DNA of 64,000 nt from Chitinophagaceae bacterium (lineage in GTDB: Bacteria; Bacteroidota; Bacteroidia; Chitinophagales; Chitinophagaceae): positions 62,001 to 126,000 of the forward strand of contig JACSRW010000028.1 in NCBI GenBank assembly GCA_014879565.1, given 5' to 3'. The translations under genes and the position numbers were made by a program. Shown here one piece after another: positions 27,135 through 36,346 of the stretch; the first letter of the stretch is position 1, and each line of letters starts with the position of its first letter. The notes under the pieces were generated by a model. The model was not told where the DNA came from. It saw only the letters and a program-made list of their open reading frames with translations, and made no database searches.

Positions 27135-27470
27135 AACAGTTTTTTTGGTTCACCTACTCGTTTCGCTTTTCGGTTTCGGCGCCGTACTCTCTTGCTGGGG
27201 GATTTTCCGGGTTGCTCCCCATCCATATGTAAAAAGCAGTCAGACTAATGCAGGGATAAAAATACCTTTTTGCCTGCACCGCGCAAAGATATTTTAGTTT
27301 CCCATATCTCCTACTTTCCACCCTAAAATATTGATTTTGGCCTGATTTATGAAAAACAATCAGCCGGGAGACGAAAATCCGGCCCAATCCGGCATAAATC
27401 CCGGTTTCGGGACCGGAAATCCGGAGCCCCGGCTTAACTTGTTCCTGATTCTGAACTAAAAACCTGCATT
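27135..27470. promoter_or_regulatory. 336-bp divergent intergenic region with long leader
   Basis: On the minus strand a TATCTTTG -7 element lies at 27284-27291, about 150 bases before the barrel gene start. The leader holds G/C-rich segments that could fold, but no known riboswitch class was recognised. On the plus strand, nothing beyond short ccgg-rich words was seen before the DUF4197 gene. The short frames in the gap are not convincing. Confidence 0.4.
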
Positions 27471-28187
27471 ATGCGCAAATTTTTACCTGTACTGCTCTTT
27501 GCTTTTTTCTTTTCCGGCTGTGATGTACTCTCCAAATTGCCCGGGGCCGGGGGCGGTGTAACGGAAGCCGAGGCGGGGGAAGGGATTAAGGAGGCACTGG
27601 CCCAGGGACTGACCAAGGCAGTACTGAAATTGAATAAAGAAGACGGCTTTTTCAAAGATGCCCTGTATAAAATCCTGCTCCCCCCGGATGCCAAAAAAAT
27701 TGAAAACACCCTTCGGGACCTGGGTATGGGTAAAATGGTGGATAAGGCCATCCTTCAGATCAACCGGGCCGCTGAAGATGCAGCGGGATTGGCCAAACCC
27801 ATTTTTGCCGATGCGATAAAAAGTATGACCCTTAGTGATGCCATCGGGCTGGTAAAAAACGGAGATACCAGCGCCACCCATTTTTTCCGGGAAAAGACCA
27901 CCGATAAACTGATGGCCGCTTTCCAGCCGGTCATTAAAAACTCACTGGATAAGGTTGAGGCCACCAAATATTACGGAGAGGTGATCAATACCTATAATAA
28001 TTTTCCGACCACCTTTAAAAAATTGAATCCCGATCTGCCCTCTTTTGTCACTCATAAAGCCACCGAAGCCCTTTTTGATCTGGTCGCAAAAGAAGAACTG
28101 AATATCCGGCAAAACCTGGAAGCCAGGACCACCGAACTGCTTCGTAAAGTATTTGGTTCGGTCATGGCCGGCAACCCCCGGCCTTAA
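27471..28187 (+). CDS. DUF4197 domain lipoprotein (first tandem copy)
   Basis: A 238-residue protein. The signal ends in the lipobox FFSGC (Cys17), so it is a predicted lipoprotein. The remainder is a helical DUF4197 domain: EAGEGIKEALAQGLTKAVL, LPPDAKKIENTLR, MTLSDAIGLVKNG and EATKYYGEVINTYN. No enzymatic residues are known for this family. The second copy follows 73 bases downstream with about 60% identity by eye. Confidence 0.88.
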   Translation: MRKFLPVLLFAFFFSGCDVLSKLPGAGGGVTEAEAGEGIKEALAQGLTKAVLKLNKEDGFFKDALYKILLPPDAKKIENTLRDLGMGKMVDKAILQINRAAEDAAGLAKPIFADAIKSMTLSDAIGLVKNGDTSATHFFREKTTDKLMAAFQPVIKNSLDKVEATKYYGEVINTYNNFPTTFKKLNPDLPSFVTHKATEALFDLVAKEELNIRQNLEARTTELLRKVFGSVMAGNPRP

Positions 28188-28235
28188 AGATTCGTCAAAA
28201 TTGTACAGCCTGCAGAACAGGCAGGAACAGCAGCG

Positions 28236-28243
28236 TATTTTTG
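28236..28243 (+). promoter_or_regulatory. -7 element before the second DUF4197 gene
   Basis: TATTTTTG matches TAnnTTTG 17 bases before the ATG. A small hairpin (CCTGC / GCAGG) lies just upstream. It would allow separate expression of the second copy. Confidence 0.4.
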
Positions 28244-28260
28244 TCCCTATAATTCAACAT

Positions 28261-28977
28261 ATGAAAACAAAACTCCTCTTGTTTTTTTCCGGTATCATCC
28301 TGGGAATGGGTTCCCTGGAAGCACAGATTAAACTGCCTGAACTCGTAAAGAAAAAAACCACGGCCTCCGGTATTTCTGAAAATGAAGCCGGCCAGGGTAT
28401 TAAAGAAGCGCTTACCCAGGGCGTAACCAATGCGGTACTCAATCTGAATAAGACGGACGGGTTTTTTGGCAGTGAAATTTATAAGGTACTGCTGCCGCCG
28501 GATGCTAAAAAAGTGGAGTCCACGCTCCGGGGTATCGGGATGGGCGCCCAGGTGGATAAAGCCATCCTGGCAATCAACCGGGGTGCGGAAGACGCCGTGG
28601 GATTTGCCAAACCCATCTTTGTGGATGCGATAAAACAGATGACCCTTAGCGATGCCCTCCAAATTGTAAAAGGTCCCAAAGACGCGGCCACCAACTATTT
28701 CAGGGGAAAAACCCGGATTAAACTGGTGGAAGCGTTTACCCCTTCTGTAAAATCATCGCTGGAGAAAACAGAGGCTACCAAATATTACGGCGATATTATC
28801 ACAACCTATAACAAGATGCCGACCACCCTGAAAAAAGCCAATCCCGATCTTACATCCTATGTGGTTGGCAAAACCGTGGATGCGCTTTTTGACCAGGTAG
28901 CTAAAGAGGAAGCAAATATCCGCACGAACCCGGTGGCCCGGACAACGGATATTCTTAAAAAGGTATTCGGACAATAA
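28261..28977 (+). CDS. DUF4197 domain protein (second tandem copy, signal peptidase I type)
   Basis: A 238-residue paralogue of the preceding gene with the same motif order. Its signal peptide ends SLEAQ, without a lipobox Cys, so this copy should be free in the periplasm. The ATG at 28261 is chosen because it starts the signal sequence; the longer frame reads back into the first copy's 3' end. The gene is a tandem duplication with divergent targeting. Confidence 0.87.
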   Translation: MKTKLLLFFSGIILGMGSLEAQIKLPELVKKKTTASGISENEAGQGIKEALTQGVTNAVLNLNKTDGFFGSEIYKVLLPPDAKKVESTLRGIGMGAQVDKAILAINRGAEDAVGFAKPIFVDAIKQMTLSDALQIVKGPKDAATNYFRGKTRIKLVEAFTPSVKSSLEKTEATKYYGDIITTYNKMPTTLKKANPDLTSYVVGKTVDALFDQVAKEEANIRTNPVARTTDILKKVFGQ

Positions 28978-28984
28978 CCTTTTA

Positions 28985-29863
28985 TCAGCCGGCCAGTAAT
29001 ACCTGCCAGGCTTCTTTTACTTTTCCCTGGCTGAGTAAATGCCGGGCATGGCGGTGCAGTTCCTTTTCCATTTCAACAGGGTTCAGGCCGTAATACTGGA
29101 TGATTTGTTTCAGGTGCTCATCTTCGAAAGAAGGGTCAATCAGGGGCATTTCATGCATATTGGCCAGTTGCCCGAGATTGTTCCCGGTCAGTATTTCACT
29201 GCGCCGGATGGATTCCGGCAGGTTGTCAATACCGATACCCAGCTGTGTATTCGGCTTTTCCACCCGGAAAAGGTTACTTTCATTTACCACACAATACCAG
29301 TCGGCCCCCAGCCTGGCAACATGACGGATCCGGCGCTGATCCGGTTTCCCGTTTTCATCCAGCAAATTGTCGTCAATATGCAGACAGCGCACTTCGCAGA
29401 TAACCAGGTTTCCGGCACCGCCGCCGGTACCCAGTGCTTTTATTTCCAGTACCCGGCACTCCATATTCACCCGGCATTCCTTAATCAGGGGCGGACGGAC
29501 TAATGTGGCCTTCAGCGGAGTGAACCCGGCTTTGCGGAACTCATCGGTATCCCGCGGGTATTCACAGCTGGCGAGGGAGGTTTGCTGTACAATATCTTCA
29601 GTAACGATACCGATCACCACTTCGGGTACTTCCTGCACATTTTCCAGGGTATGTTTAATGGTATTGTCCCGCACTCTCCGGGAAGGAGAAAAAATAACCA
29701 CCGGCGGATTGGAAGAAAAAAGATTGAAAAAACTGAAAGGGCTCAGGTTTGCCTGCCCGTTCCGGTCAACTGTGGAGGCCAGTGCTATGGGACGGGGAGC
29801 TACAAAATGCTGGAGGTACAGCTGTACGTCCGCAGGTTTCAGGTCATGCAGGTCAATAGTCAT
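28985..29863 (-). CDS. flavin reductase family protein (FMN-binding split barrel)
   Basis: A 292-residue protein. The first 200 residues form the flavin reductase-like split barrel: APRPIALASTVDRNGQANLSPFSFF binds FMN and the SLASCEYPRDTDEF segment follows. The C-terminal 90 residues (NLGQLANMHEMPLIDP...) are an extension common in Bacteroidota members. It probably reduces FMN for a partner oxygenase or acts alone; the partner is not apparent. Convergent with the DUF4197 copy, with a 7-base gap. Confidence 0.87.
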   Translation of the reverse strand: MTIDLHDLKPADVQLYLQHFVAPRPIALASTVDRNGQANLSPFSFFNLFSSNPPVVIFSPSRRVRDNTIKHTLENVQEVPEVVIGIVTEDIVQQTSLASCEYPRDTDEFRKAGFTPLKATLVRPPLIKECRVNMECRVLEIKALGTGGGAGNLVICEVRCLHIDDNLLDENGKPDQRRIRHVARLGADWYCVVNESNLFRVEKPNTQLGIGIDNLPESIRRSEILTGNNLGQLANMHEMPLIDPSFEDEHLKQIIQYYGLNPVEMEKELHRHARHLLSQGKVKEAWQVLLAG

Positions 29864-29935
29864 AATAGGATGATTTTCCGGCCGGGGCTAAATTAGGCTA
29901 TTTGATTATTTCCGCCTGAATTGAAGAGGGGTTAT

Positions 29936-29967
29936 AAAAAAAGAAGCCGCCTGGTGGAGGCGGCTGC
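29936..29967 (-). terminator. strong minus-strand terminator with no annotated gene
   Basis: A 7-bp GC-rich stem AGCCGCC / GGCGGCT (29945-29951 with 29959-29965) is followed on the minus strand by a run of seven T. It points to a transcript coming from the right, where no clear protein gene exists. Confidence 0.75.
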
Positions 29968-30433
29968 AAAAAGTTGTCGGGACACAGAACTTTTTTTGGT
30001 TTTCATAGCTCCGGATAAAAAACGGAGATTGGATTTTGGACAGGATGATTCTTCATTGGATGACGGACATTGGACTTTTTGGTTTTTCGGACTTGGATCA
30101 GCGCCTGGTTTTTCGGATTTGGATTGTGTTGTTCTTAATTGCACCATAAAGCTACATGCGTACAGAAGCGAAAAAAAATATTTGCGCATCTTATTTCGCG
30201 TTTTCGGTGATGAATAGTAGCGGCTTTAAAAGATAACTCTTAATTCACGGGCTTACACCTGGTAAATTCACCTGTGGCAGTTTGTAACTAAAATGCAGGT
30301 ATCAGGGTTGCCGCCGGATGTTTACAAACGGCCTAAGTTTTTATACTTAATTTTTAATAATGAAAATTCCCGGTCAGGGGTACTGTTTTATTTTCGTTTG
30401 ATGAATTCATTTTTTTCCTGAAAACCGGTTGCT
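29968..30433. other. intergenic region, possible minus-strand small RNA or small ORF
   Basis: A 570-bp gap lies between the flavin reductase and the kinase. The section 30022-30110 is a short-word tract (ttggat, ggacattgg, ttttcggac). An 85-codon minus-strand frame (29932-30189) runs through both the tract and the terminator, so it is more likely spurious than coding. The last 200 bases before the kinase are AT-rich and hold no recognisable gene. Confidence 0.35.
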
Positions 30434-32098
30434 GTGAAAACCAAACATTATTCAAGAATATTAGACAGTGTACTCAGGCAGACTGGCAATACCGTATTTG
30501 AAATAGCTCCTGATTACACGTTTCTGGAAGCACATACTGCTTCTCCCGGCGATCTGTTTATCCGGGAGGAAGAGTTTATAGGTAAGAAACTGAATGAGAT
30601 CTTGCCGGCAACTATGTGGGAAAACGTGAAACCTTTATTTCAAAAGAGTTATTCAACACAGGAAAAAACTTCTTTTGAATATCCCTCCATCACCCCCGGG
30701 GATGCGCGCTGGTTTTCCGCCACGCTGCAGTTTTATTCGGAAGACACCGAGTATCCTTTTTACCTGCTTTGTGTGATGGATATTACTCATCAGCGGAATG
30801 CAGAAAAAGAAATCCGGTTTCACGCGGAATTTGAGGAACAGATGGTGTATGCCACCAGTACCTTATTGCAGGCAACCGAGGAAAATTTTGACCAGTCGCT
30901 GAATGAAGTGCTGGCGCGGATCGGTGATTTCGCCGGGGTGGACAGGGCCTACCTGTTTCAGTTCCGGGATAATCATATTCTCATGGATAATACCCATGAG
31001 TGGTGTTCCGAAGGTACCAGTCCGGAGATTGACAACCTGAAAGATATTCCCACTGAATTATTTCCCTACTGGATGGAACGGCTGCGAAACAACCAGGAAG
31101 TGTATATACCCCTGGTGGCTGAGCTCCCGGACGAGTGGGCCGAGCTGAAAGCAGCACTTGAGCCGCAGGGCATTCAGTCGTTGCTGGTGCTGCCGGTACT
31201 GGTAGCCGGTCAGCTGTTTGGTTTTATCGGATTTGATGCGGTAAAACAGCAGCGTATCTGGACAAACGGGCAACGTCAGCTGTTGCAGACTCTCGCAGAT
31301 AATGTTGGTTCCGTAATGCTGCGTAACCAGCAGGCACGGCACCTGAAGGAAGTCACCCTGCAGGCGCAACAGCTGGCAGAAGAAGCCACCAGGGCCAGCC
31401 GGTATAAATCTGAATTCCTGGCAAACATGTCACACGAAATGCGTACGCCCCTGCACGGGGTAGTGGGCTTTGCGGATTTGCTGGCTCAGACCGGCTTACA
31501 GCCACAGCAGGAACGTTATCTTTCCCTGTTGAAAGATTCAGCGGATACCATGCTGAAGGTCATCAACCAGATTCTGGATTTCAGTAAGATTGAATCCGGT
31601 AAGATGAACCTGGAAGTGGTGCGTACCTGCCTGCCCGACCTGATTGAACGCTGCTGTAATAAGGTAAGGGTAGCGGCAGCGGTCAAAGGACTGGAATTCC
31701 GCTACAGTCCTGATCCCGCCCTGCCGGCTTCTGTGATACTGGATGATCTGAAACTGGAACAGGTGCTGAATAACCTGCTGGGGAATGCCGTCAAGTTTAC
31801 AGAAAAAGGGTTTGTGGAATTGTTTGCAGAGAACCAGGGACCGGCAGAGGAAAAAGATAAAATCACCATCCGCTTCAGTATCCAGGATTCAGGCATTGGT
31901 ATATCCCACGAGCAGCAGGTAAAGATTTTCCAGTCATTTTCGCAGGCCGATAACTCCATCAGCCGGAAATACGGGGGTACCGGACTGGGACTCTCCATCA
32001 GTAAAAAATTGCTGGACCTGATGGGCGCCGACCTGCGGCTTTCCAGTGTAAAAGGGAAGGGCAGCAAGTTTTATTTTGAACTGGATGTGATGCCTTAA
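30434..32098 (+). CDS. PAS-GAF sensor histidine kinase
   Basis: A 554-residue soluble kinase, with no transmembrane helix. It has a PAS domain (residues about 10-120), a GAF domain (about 140-300), a short coiled coil (QAQQLAEEATRAS), HisKA with His334 (ANMSHEMRTPLHG) and HATPase_c with N-box NNLLGNAVKFTEKG, DSGIGI and GGTGLGLSISKKL. No receiver domain is attached and no response regulator is adjacent, so it is an orphan kinase. The start is GTG at 30434; no better ATG is present before the PAS domain. Confidence 0.92.
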   Translation: MKTKHYSRILDSVLRQTGNTVFEIAPDYTFLEAHTASPGDLFIREEEFIGKKLNEILPATMWENVKPLFQKSYSTQEKTSFEYPSITPGDARWFSATLQFYSEDTEYPFYLLCVMDITHQRNAEKEIRFHAEFEEQMVYATSTLLQATEENFDQSLNEVLARIGDFAGVDRAYLFQFRDNHILMDNTHEWCSEGTSPEIDNLKDIPTELFPYWMERLRNNQEVYIPLVAELPDEWAELKAALEPQGIQSLLVLPVLVAGQLFGFIGFDAVKQQRIWTNGQRQLLQTLADNVGSVMLRNQQARHLKEVTLQAQQLAEEATRASRYKSEFLANMSHEMRTPLHGVVGFADLLAQTGLQPQQERYLSLLKDSADTMLKVINQILDFSKIESGKMNLEVVRTCLPDLIERCCNKVRVAAAVKGLEFRYSPDPALPASVILDDLKLEQVLNNLLGNAVKFTEKGFVELFAENQGPAEEKDKITIRFSIQDSGIGISHEQQVKIFQSFSQADNSISRKYGGTGLGLSISKKLLDLMGADLRLSSVKGKGSKFYFELDVMP

Positions 32099-32100
32099 CT

Positions 32101-32133
32101 GTCACATTTTCGGCAGGCTTGTACCGGCTGTGA
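32101..32133. repeat. TGTCACA inverted repeat after the kinase
   Basis: Arms TGTCACA and TGTGACA flank a CGG-rich loop directly after the kinase stop. There is no T tract, so its role as terminator or operator is unclear. Confidence 0.35.
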
Positions 32134-32210
32134 CAATTTCCTGACAAATCTCAGGAGGGTATGCGACGGTTGTCATGACAGCCGGAAGCTATTTTCTCTC
32201 CCTTTGTGCC

Positions 32211-32750
32211 ATGAAAAAGTCAATCCCCGGCAGGCTGTTCCTTCTTGTATTGCCTGTTCTGCTCAGCCTTCCTGCAAAATCCCAACAGGCCATCAGTCTT
32301 GATTTTGGTGCTATCCGTCAGACTTTGCATGATGTAAACGGATTTAACCTGAGTGGGTTTTATTTTTTTAATAAACACCTGAGCGGGGGAATTGAAATGA
32401 ACCGCTTTTTCCCGGTTCATCACGGGGAGGAGGAAGTGTCGGCCTGGGACGTTGATTTTAATTTTCATTACCTGTTTGACCTGCACCATCATTTATATGT
32501 TTACCCGATTACAGGAATCAGCCATACCGCTGAAAAGGAGGTTTCCCTTCATGCAATGGGTGAAGCAGTTACCGACAGGTTCTGGTCAGTTAATGCAGGT
32601 GCCGGTTTGCTCTGGCAAAAGGGGAAATGGGGCATCCATACCGAATATCTGTCCACCTGGGGGCATTTTCACCAGGAATTTGTACTGGCCGGTGTAAATT
32701 TTGAATTTGAACTGGGAAAACATCACCGGCAAGCCCAAAAGCACCACTAG
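32211..32750 (+). CDS. small outer membrane beta-barrel protein, 179 aa
   Basis: A signal peptide (MKKSIPGRLFLLVLPVLLSLPAKSQ in segments) precedes a mature part of alternating strands rich in His and aromatic residues (DVDFNFHYLFDLHHHLYVYP) ending FEFELGKHH. It resembles outer-membrane-beta-barrel proteins of unknown ligand. The start at 32211 is used because the upstream in-frame ATG lies before the signal peptide. The His-rich tail could bind metal, but this is speculative. Confidence 0.7.
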   Translation: MKKSIPGRLFLLVLPVLLSLPAKSQQAISLDFGAIRQTLHDVNGFNLSGFYFFNKHLSGGIEMNRFFPVHHGEEEVSAWDVDFNFHYLFDLHHHLYVYPITGISHTAEKEVSLHAMGEAVTDRFWSVNAGAGLLWQKGKWGIHTEYLSTWGHFHQEFVLAGVNFEFELGKHHRQAQKHH

Positions 32751-32803
32751 TATAACCCGGGAATAAGTTTTATTTTCAGGCAATAAACCCCTGAAATAAA
32801 CCT

Positions 32804-33487
32804 ATGTCCCCTGAATCCTCCCATAAACCGGTACGCAGCGGTGCCGGCAATGATCAGATCATTTCCTATTACAGTCTTCGTATTCTCATCGGCGCTACCG
32901 GTATCTTACTGCCCCTGCTGGTTGTGGCGGGCAAATGGATTGCTGAAGGCAGCCCGGTGCTGGAATTTTCCATCAGCGATTATTATGATAATGGCACAGC
33001 GGGTGATATTCTGGTGGGGGTGCTTTTTGTGCTGGGATTTTTCCTTCTTTCCTATAAAGGGCCGGATAAAATAGATAACCGGGCTGCCGATATCGGTTGT
33101 GTGGCGGCACTGGGTGTGGCACTTTTTCCCACCACTCATTGTTTCGGATGCTGGGTGTATTACCTGCATTTTGCCTGTGCTTTAACCCTTTTTTCCGTAT
33201 TTATTTTTTTCTCCCTGGTATTGTTTCGTAAAACGGATCCCCGCAAACCCATGACCAATGAAAAAAAAGAACGAAATACCATCTACCTGGTTTGTGGTAT
33301 AGTGATGGCCGTTTGTATTGTGCTGATTGCCGTCAGCCTTATCTTTCTGGATCCGGCCTTAAATAAGAAATTCAGTCTAGTTTTCTGGTTTGAATCACTG
33401 GCCCTTGTTTCATTCGGTTTTTCCTGGATCACCAAGAGTGAAACCCTGTTCCTGCGCGACCGGGAAAGTCCGCCCCCCACCTGGTAA
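32804..33487 (+). CDS. DUF998-like integral membrane protein, 227 aa
   Basis: Six predicted helices. The ISDYYDNGTAGDILVGVLFVLGFFLLSYKG stretch (read in segments) and the later ALGVALFPTTHCFGCWVYYLHFACA region are characteristic of DUF998-type proteins. Cysteines in the HCFGCW loop may be functional. Role unknown. It follows the barrel gene by about 50 bases. Confidence 0.7.
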   Translation: MSPESSHKPVRSGAGNDQIISYYSLRILIGATGILLPLLVVAGKWIAEGSPVLEFSISDYYDNGTAGDILVGVLFVLGFFLLSYKGPDKIDNRAADIGCVAALGVALFPTTHCFGCWVYYLHFACALTLFSVFIFFSLVLFRKTDPRKPMTNEKKERNTIYLVCGIVMAVCIVLIAVSLIFLDPALNKKFSLVFWFESLALVSFGFSWITKSETLFLRDRESPPPTW

Positions 33488-33544
33488 CAGACCAGTGCGC
33501 ACTTCATACTTTAATATATAAGGTGCTGTAATTAAAACACCTGC

Positions 33545-33736
33545 ATGTCTTTTTTACAGACCTGTAAAAACGTGCGCAAGTTTGCCGGCTACCTGAATTT
33601 AAACAGTCGTTCGTATGTCTATACTCATGTAAAAGATGAGGAATGGATGATTTTTCTCATTTCATACCGCTGGTACCCCTTTTTACATCTGAAAGATAAC
33701 AGGGAATCAGGAGATCTCTGTTTCAAATACGATTGA
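33545..33736 (+). CDS. possible small ORF, 63 aa
   Basis: A 63-codon frame with an ATG start fills part of the 270-bp gap before gdhA. The product is rich in Tyr and Lys, has no signal or domain, and no clear ribosome-binding site is visible. It may not be translated. Confidence 0.2.
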   Translation: MSFLQTCKNVRKFAGYLNLNSRSYVYTHVKDEEWMIFLISYRWYPFLHLKDNRESGDLCFKYD

Positions 33737-33757
33737 CTTACCTTAAAATCATGCTGT

Positions 33758-35110
33758 ATGATCACCAGAAAAATTACCACAGCCGACCGCTTTATGCAAC
33801 TCATGAAAAAGCGGAATCCGGATCAGCCTGAATTTCTCCAGGCAGTTTCCGAAGTGGCGCATGCGATTATTCCTTTTATTGAAGAACATCCGGAATACAA
33901 GAAGGCCAATATCCTGGAACGGATGACAGAAGCCGAAAGAATCATCATCTTCCGGGTACCCTGGGTGGATGATGCGGGTAATTTCCGCGTTAACCGGGGA
34001 TACCGGGTACAGATGAATAATGCGATTGGCCCGTATAAAGGCGGACTGCGTTTTCACCCCAGTGTGAACCTGAGCATACTTAAATTCCTTGCGTTTGAGC
34101 AGGTATTCAAAAATTCCCTGACCACGCTGCCGATGGGAGGAGCCAAGGGAGGATCTGATTTTGATCCCAAGGGCAAATCGGATCTGGAAGTGATGCGTTT
34201 CTGCCAGAGTTTTATGACGGAGCTCTACCGCCATATCGGGAATGATACGGATGTGCCTGCCGGTGATATTGGTGTGGGTGGCCGGGAAATCGGTTTCCTT
34301 TTCGGCCAGTACAAACGACTCAGCAATGAATTCACCGGTGTGCTTACCGGCAAGGGTTATACCTATGGCGGAAGCCTGATCCGCCCGGAAGCAACGGGCT
34401 ACGGACTTCTTTTCTTTGTGGATGAAATGCTGAAAACACGCGGAGAAACGCTGAAAGGAAAGCGGGTAGTGGTATCGGGCAGTGGTAATGTAGCCCAGTA
34501 TGCCATTGAAAAAGTGCTGGCAATGGGAGGTATCCCGCTGACTGCATCCGACAGTGATGGTTTTATTTATGATCCGGATGGCATTGATGAAGAAAAGCTG
34601 GCCTATATCCTGGAACTGAAGAATGTAAAACGCGGCCGTATTGCTGAATATGCAGAAAAATACAATGTACCCTACTATGCCGGCGAAAAACCCTGGAAAA
34701 TACCCTGTGAGGTAGCCCTGCCCTGCGCCACACAGAATGAACTGGATAAGGAAGATGCTGAAATGCTCGTGAAAAACAAATGTTGGCTGGTAGCTGAAGG
34801 AGCCAATATGCCTACCACTCCGGCCGCCATCGAAATTCTGCAGGAGAATGGGGTGCTCTATGCTCCCGGTAAAGCAGCCAATGCAGGGGGTGTGGCCACA
34901 TCAGGACTTGAGATGTCACAAAACTCCATCCGTTTGTCCTGGACCCGTGAAGAAGTGGAGAACAGACTCCGGGGTATCATGCAAAGTATACATAACCAAT
35001 GTGTCTTACACGGAAAAAAAGAAGACGGCAGCATTGACTATGTGAAAGGAGCGAATATCGCCGGCTTTGTGAGGGTGGCCGATGCCATGCTGGCGGAAGG
35101 ACATGTATAA
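33758..35110 (+). CDS. gdhA: NADP-specific glutamate dehydrogenase
   Basis: Converts 2-oxoglutarate and ammonium to glutamate. The 450 residues are typical of the hexameric bacterial NADP enzyme. The substrate lysines lie in PYKGGLRFHPSV and in PMGGAKGGSDFDPKGKSD. The cofactor motif is VVSGSGNVAQYA, and the family signature GLEMSQNSIRLSWTREEV is near the end. It stands alone; the stop runs directly into a gttgag repeat tract. Confidence 0.96.
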   Translation: MITRKITTADRFMQLMKKRNPDQPEFLQAVSEVAHAIIPFIEEHPEYKKANILERMTEAERIIIFRVPWVDDAGNFRVNRGYRVQMNNAIGPYKGGLRFHPSVNLSILKFLAFEQVFKNSLTTLPMGGAKGGSDFDPKGKSDLEVMRFCQSFMTELYRHIGNDTDVPAGDIGVGGREIGFLFGQYKRLSNEFTGVLTGKGYTYGGSLIRPEATGYGLLFFVDEMLKTRGETLKGKRVVVSGSGNVAQYAIEKVLAMGGIPLTASDSDGFIYDPDGIDEEKLAYILELKNVKRGRIAEYAEKYNVPYYAGEKPWKIPCEVALPCATQNELDKEDAEMLVKNKCWLVAEGANMPTTPAAIEILQENGVLYAPGKAANAGGVATSGLEMSQNSIRLSWTREEVENRLRGIMQSIHNQCVLHGKKEDGSIDYVKGANIAGFVRVADAMLAEGHV

Positions 35111-35170
35111 TGTTGGTTGAGGAGTTGAGAAGTTGAGAGGTTGAGGAGTTGAGAGGTTATGTCGGAGAGA
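35110..35170. repeat. gttgag/agttgag tandem-like tract after gdhA
   Basis: Imperfect repeats of gttgagaagttgag-type words directly follow the gdhA stop and reach the 3' end of the next, convergent gene. Confidence 0.55.
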
Positions 35171-35178
35171 CGAATCCC

Positions 35179-36213
35179 TCAACCCTCAGCCTTTTCTTTA
35201 TGCAGGATAAATTCATTACTGTAGATCCGGAACAGCAGAATAATATAGTTCACCAGCAGCGGGCCAAAGATCAGCCCGATAAATCCGAAAAGGCCAAGTC
35301 CTACCAATACCCCCAGAACAGTTATGACCGGATGCACCTGCCCGAGTTTTTTCAACAGGGTGATCCGGGCCAGGTAATCCACATTACCGGTAATAATCAG
35401 GCTGTAGAAAAGCAGTCCGGTGGCATTGAGGGTATCTCCCCCGGCATACATAAAGAGCACCAGCGGTACCCAGATAATCATGGTGCCTACGATCGGGAAA
35501 AAAGCAAATACACCCGTGAGAAAACCCCAGAGCACCACATTGTTTACCCCGAACAGCAGGTAACCAATGGAGGCGGTAATTCCCTGTATAATTGAAATCA
35601 GCGGAATGCCGAGCGCGCTGGCTTTTACCAGCCTTTTTGTTTCGGAAGCCAGCAACTCCACATTTTTCTGTTTCAGGGGAAGCACTTCCGCCATATAGGT
35701 TTCGATCTCTTTTCCATGTACCAGCATATAATACAGAAAGAAAAGAAGGATGGCGAGGTTGGTGACCAGGTTAGCGGTGTCATTCACAAGGGATGGCAGC
35801 AGGCCGGATATTTTTTCCTGCAGGCTGACCAGGGTTTCGGCGGATACAAGTACCATACCGGCGGATTCCTGCGCCTTGTTCACCGCCGCTTTTATCTGCT
35901 CCACGGTATTCACCGGGTCTTTAAGATAGGGGTGTACCTGTTTTTCCACCAGCACAAAAGTCATCCACACCAGCAGCACCAGGAGAAAGGAGTAAACAAG
36001 CAGGTAGAGAAGGGCGGTTCTTCCTTTATGCCATTTGTAATGATAGACAAGCTGAAAATAGCCGCTCCGGCTCACAATATAAAGTGTCAGGGCGCCCAGT
36101 AAACCCGGAAAAAAAACAGCCAGTTCCCGTACGGAAAGAAATACCATCAGCAATAACAGGAGCAGTATCATCACCTGTTTGATCTGGTTATTTATATTTC
36201 CTGTGTTTGTCAT
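35179..36213 (-). CDS. AI-2E family transporter (PerM-like permease)
   Basis: A 344-residue polytopic protein. It has paired N-terminal helices, a large amphipathic periplasmic segment (residues about 70-150) and a C-terminal membrane block with the family pattern GIPLISIIQGITASIGY, FAFFPIVGTMIIWVP and GLIFGPLLV. Members include TqsA and Na+/H+ antiporters, so the transported solute is not predictable. The start at 36213 (MTNTGN) avoids 20 upstream residues without family similarity. Confidence 0.88.
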   Translation of the reverse strand: MTNTGNINNQIKQVMILLLLLLMVFLSVRELAVFFPGLLGALTLYIVSRSGYFQLVYHYKWHKGRTALLYLLVYSFLLVLLVWMTFVLVEKQVHPYLKDPVNTVEQIKAAVNKAQESAGMVLVSAETLVSLQEKISGLLPSLVNDTANLVTNLAILLFFLYYMLVHGKEIETYMAEVLPLKQKNVELLASETKRLVKASALGIPLISIIQGITASIGYLLFGVNNVVLWGFLTGVFAFFPIVGTMIIWVPLVLFMYAGGDTLNATGLLFYSLIITGNVDYLARITLLKKLGQVHPVITVLGVLVGLGLFGFIGLIFGPLLVNYIILLFRIYSNEFILHKEKAEG

Positions 36214-36293
36214 ACCCGAACAGGGTTCAGCTTTTACATACCGTAAGATACATCCATTCCTTTCCGGGAACAATGATACAGCCGGGTAAGAGC

Positions 36294-36328
36294 AAAAAAA
36301 AGGCAGTAACGGGTGGTTACTGCCTTTT
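36294..36328 (-). terminator. terminator of the SWIB gene
   Basis: A 13-bp perfect stem (36298-36310 with 36316-36328) and 5-base loop. On the minus strand the T run follows. It lies just after the SWIB stop. Confidence 0.9.
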
Positions 36329-36346
36329 GTATGATCGCGGATAATA

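Noticed and set aside
27154-27387. 77-codon frame in the gap before the first DUF4197 gene
   Set aside because: It covers the -7 element and leader of the barrel gene, with no ribosome-binding site or domain.
29932-30189. 85-codon minus-strand frame
   Set aside because: It reads through a short-word tract and ends inside a terminator hairpin. A small RNA is more plausible than this protein.
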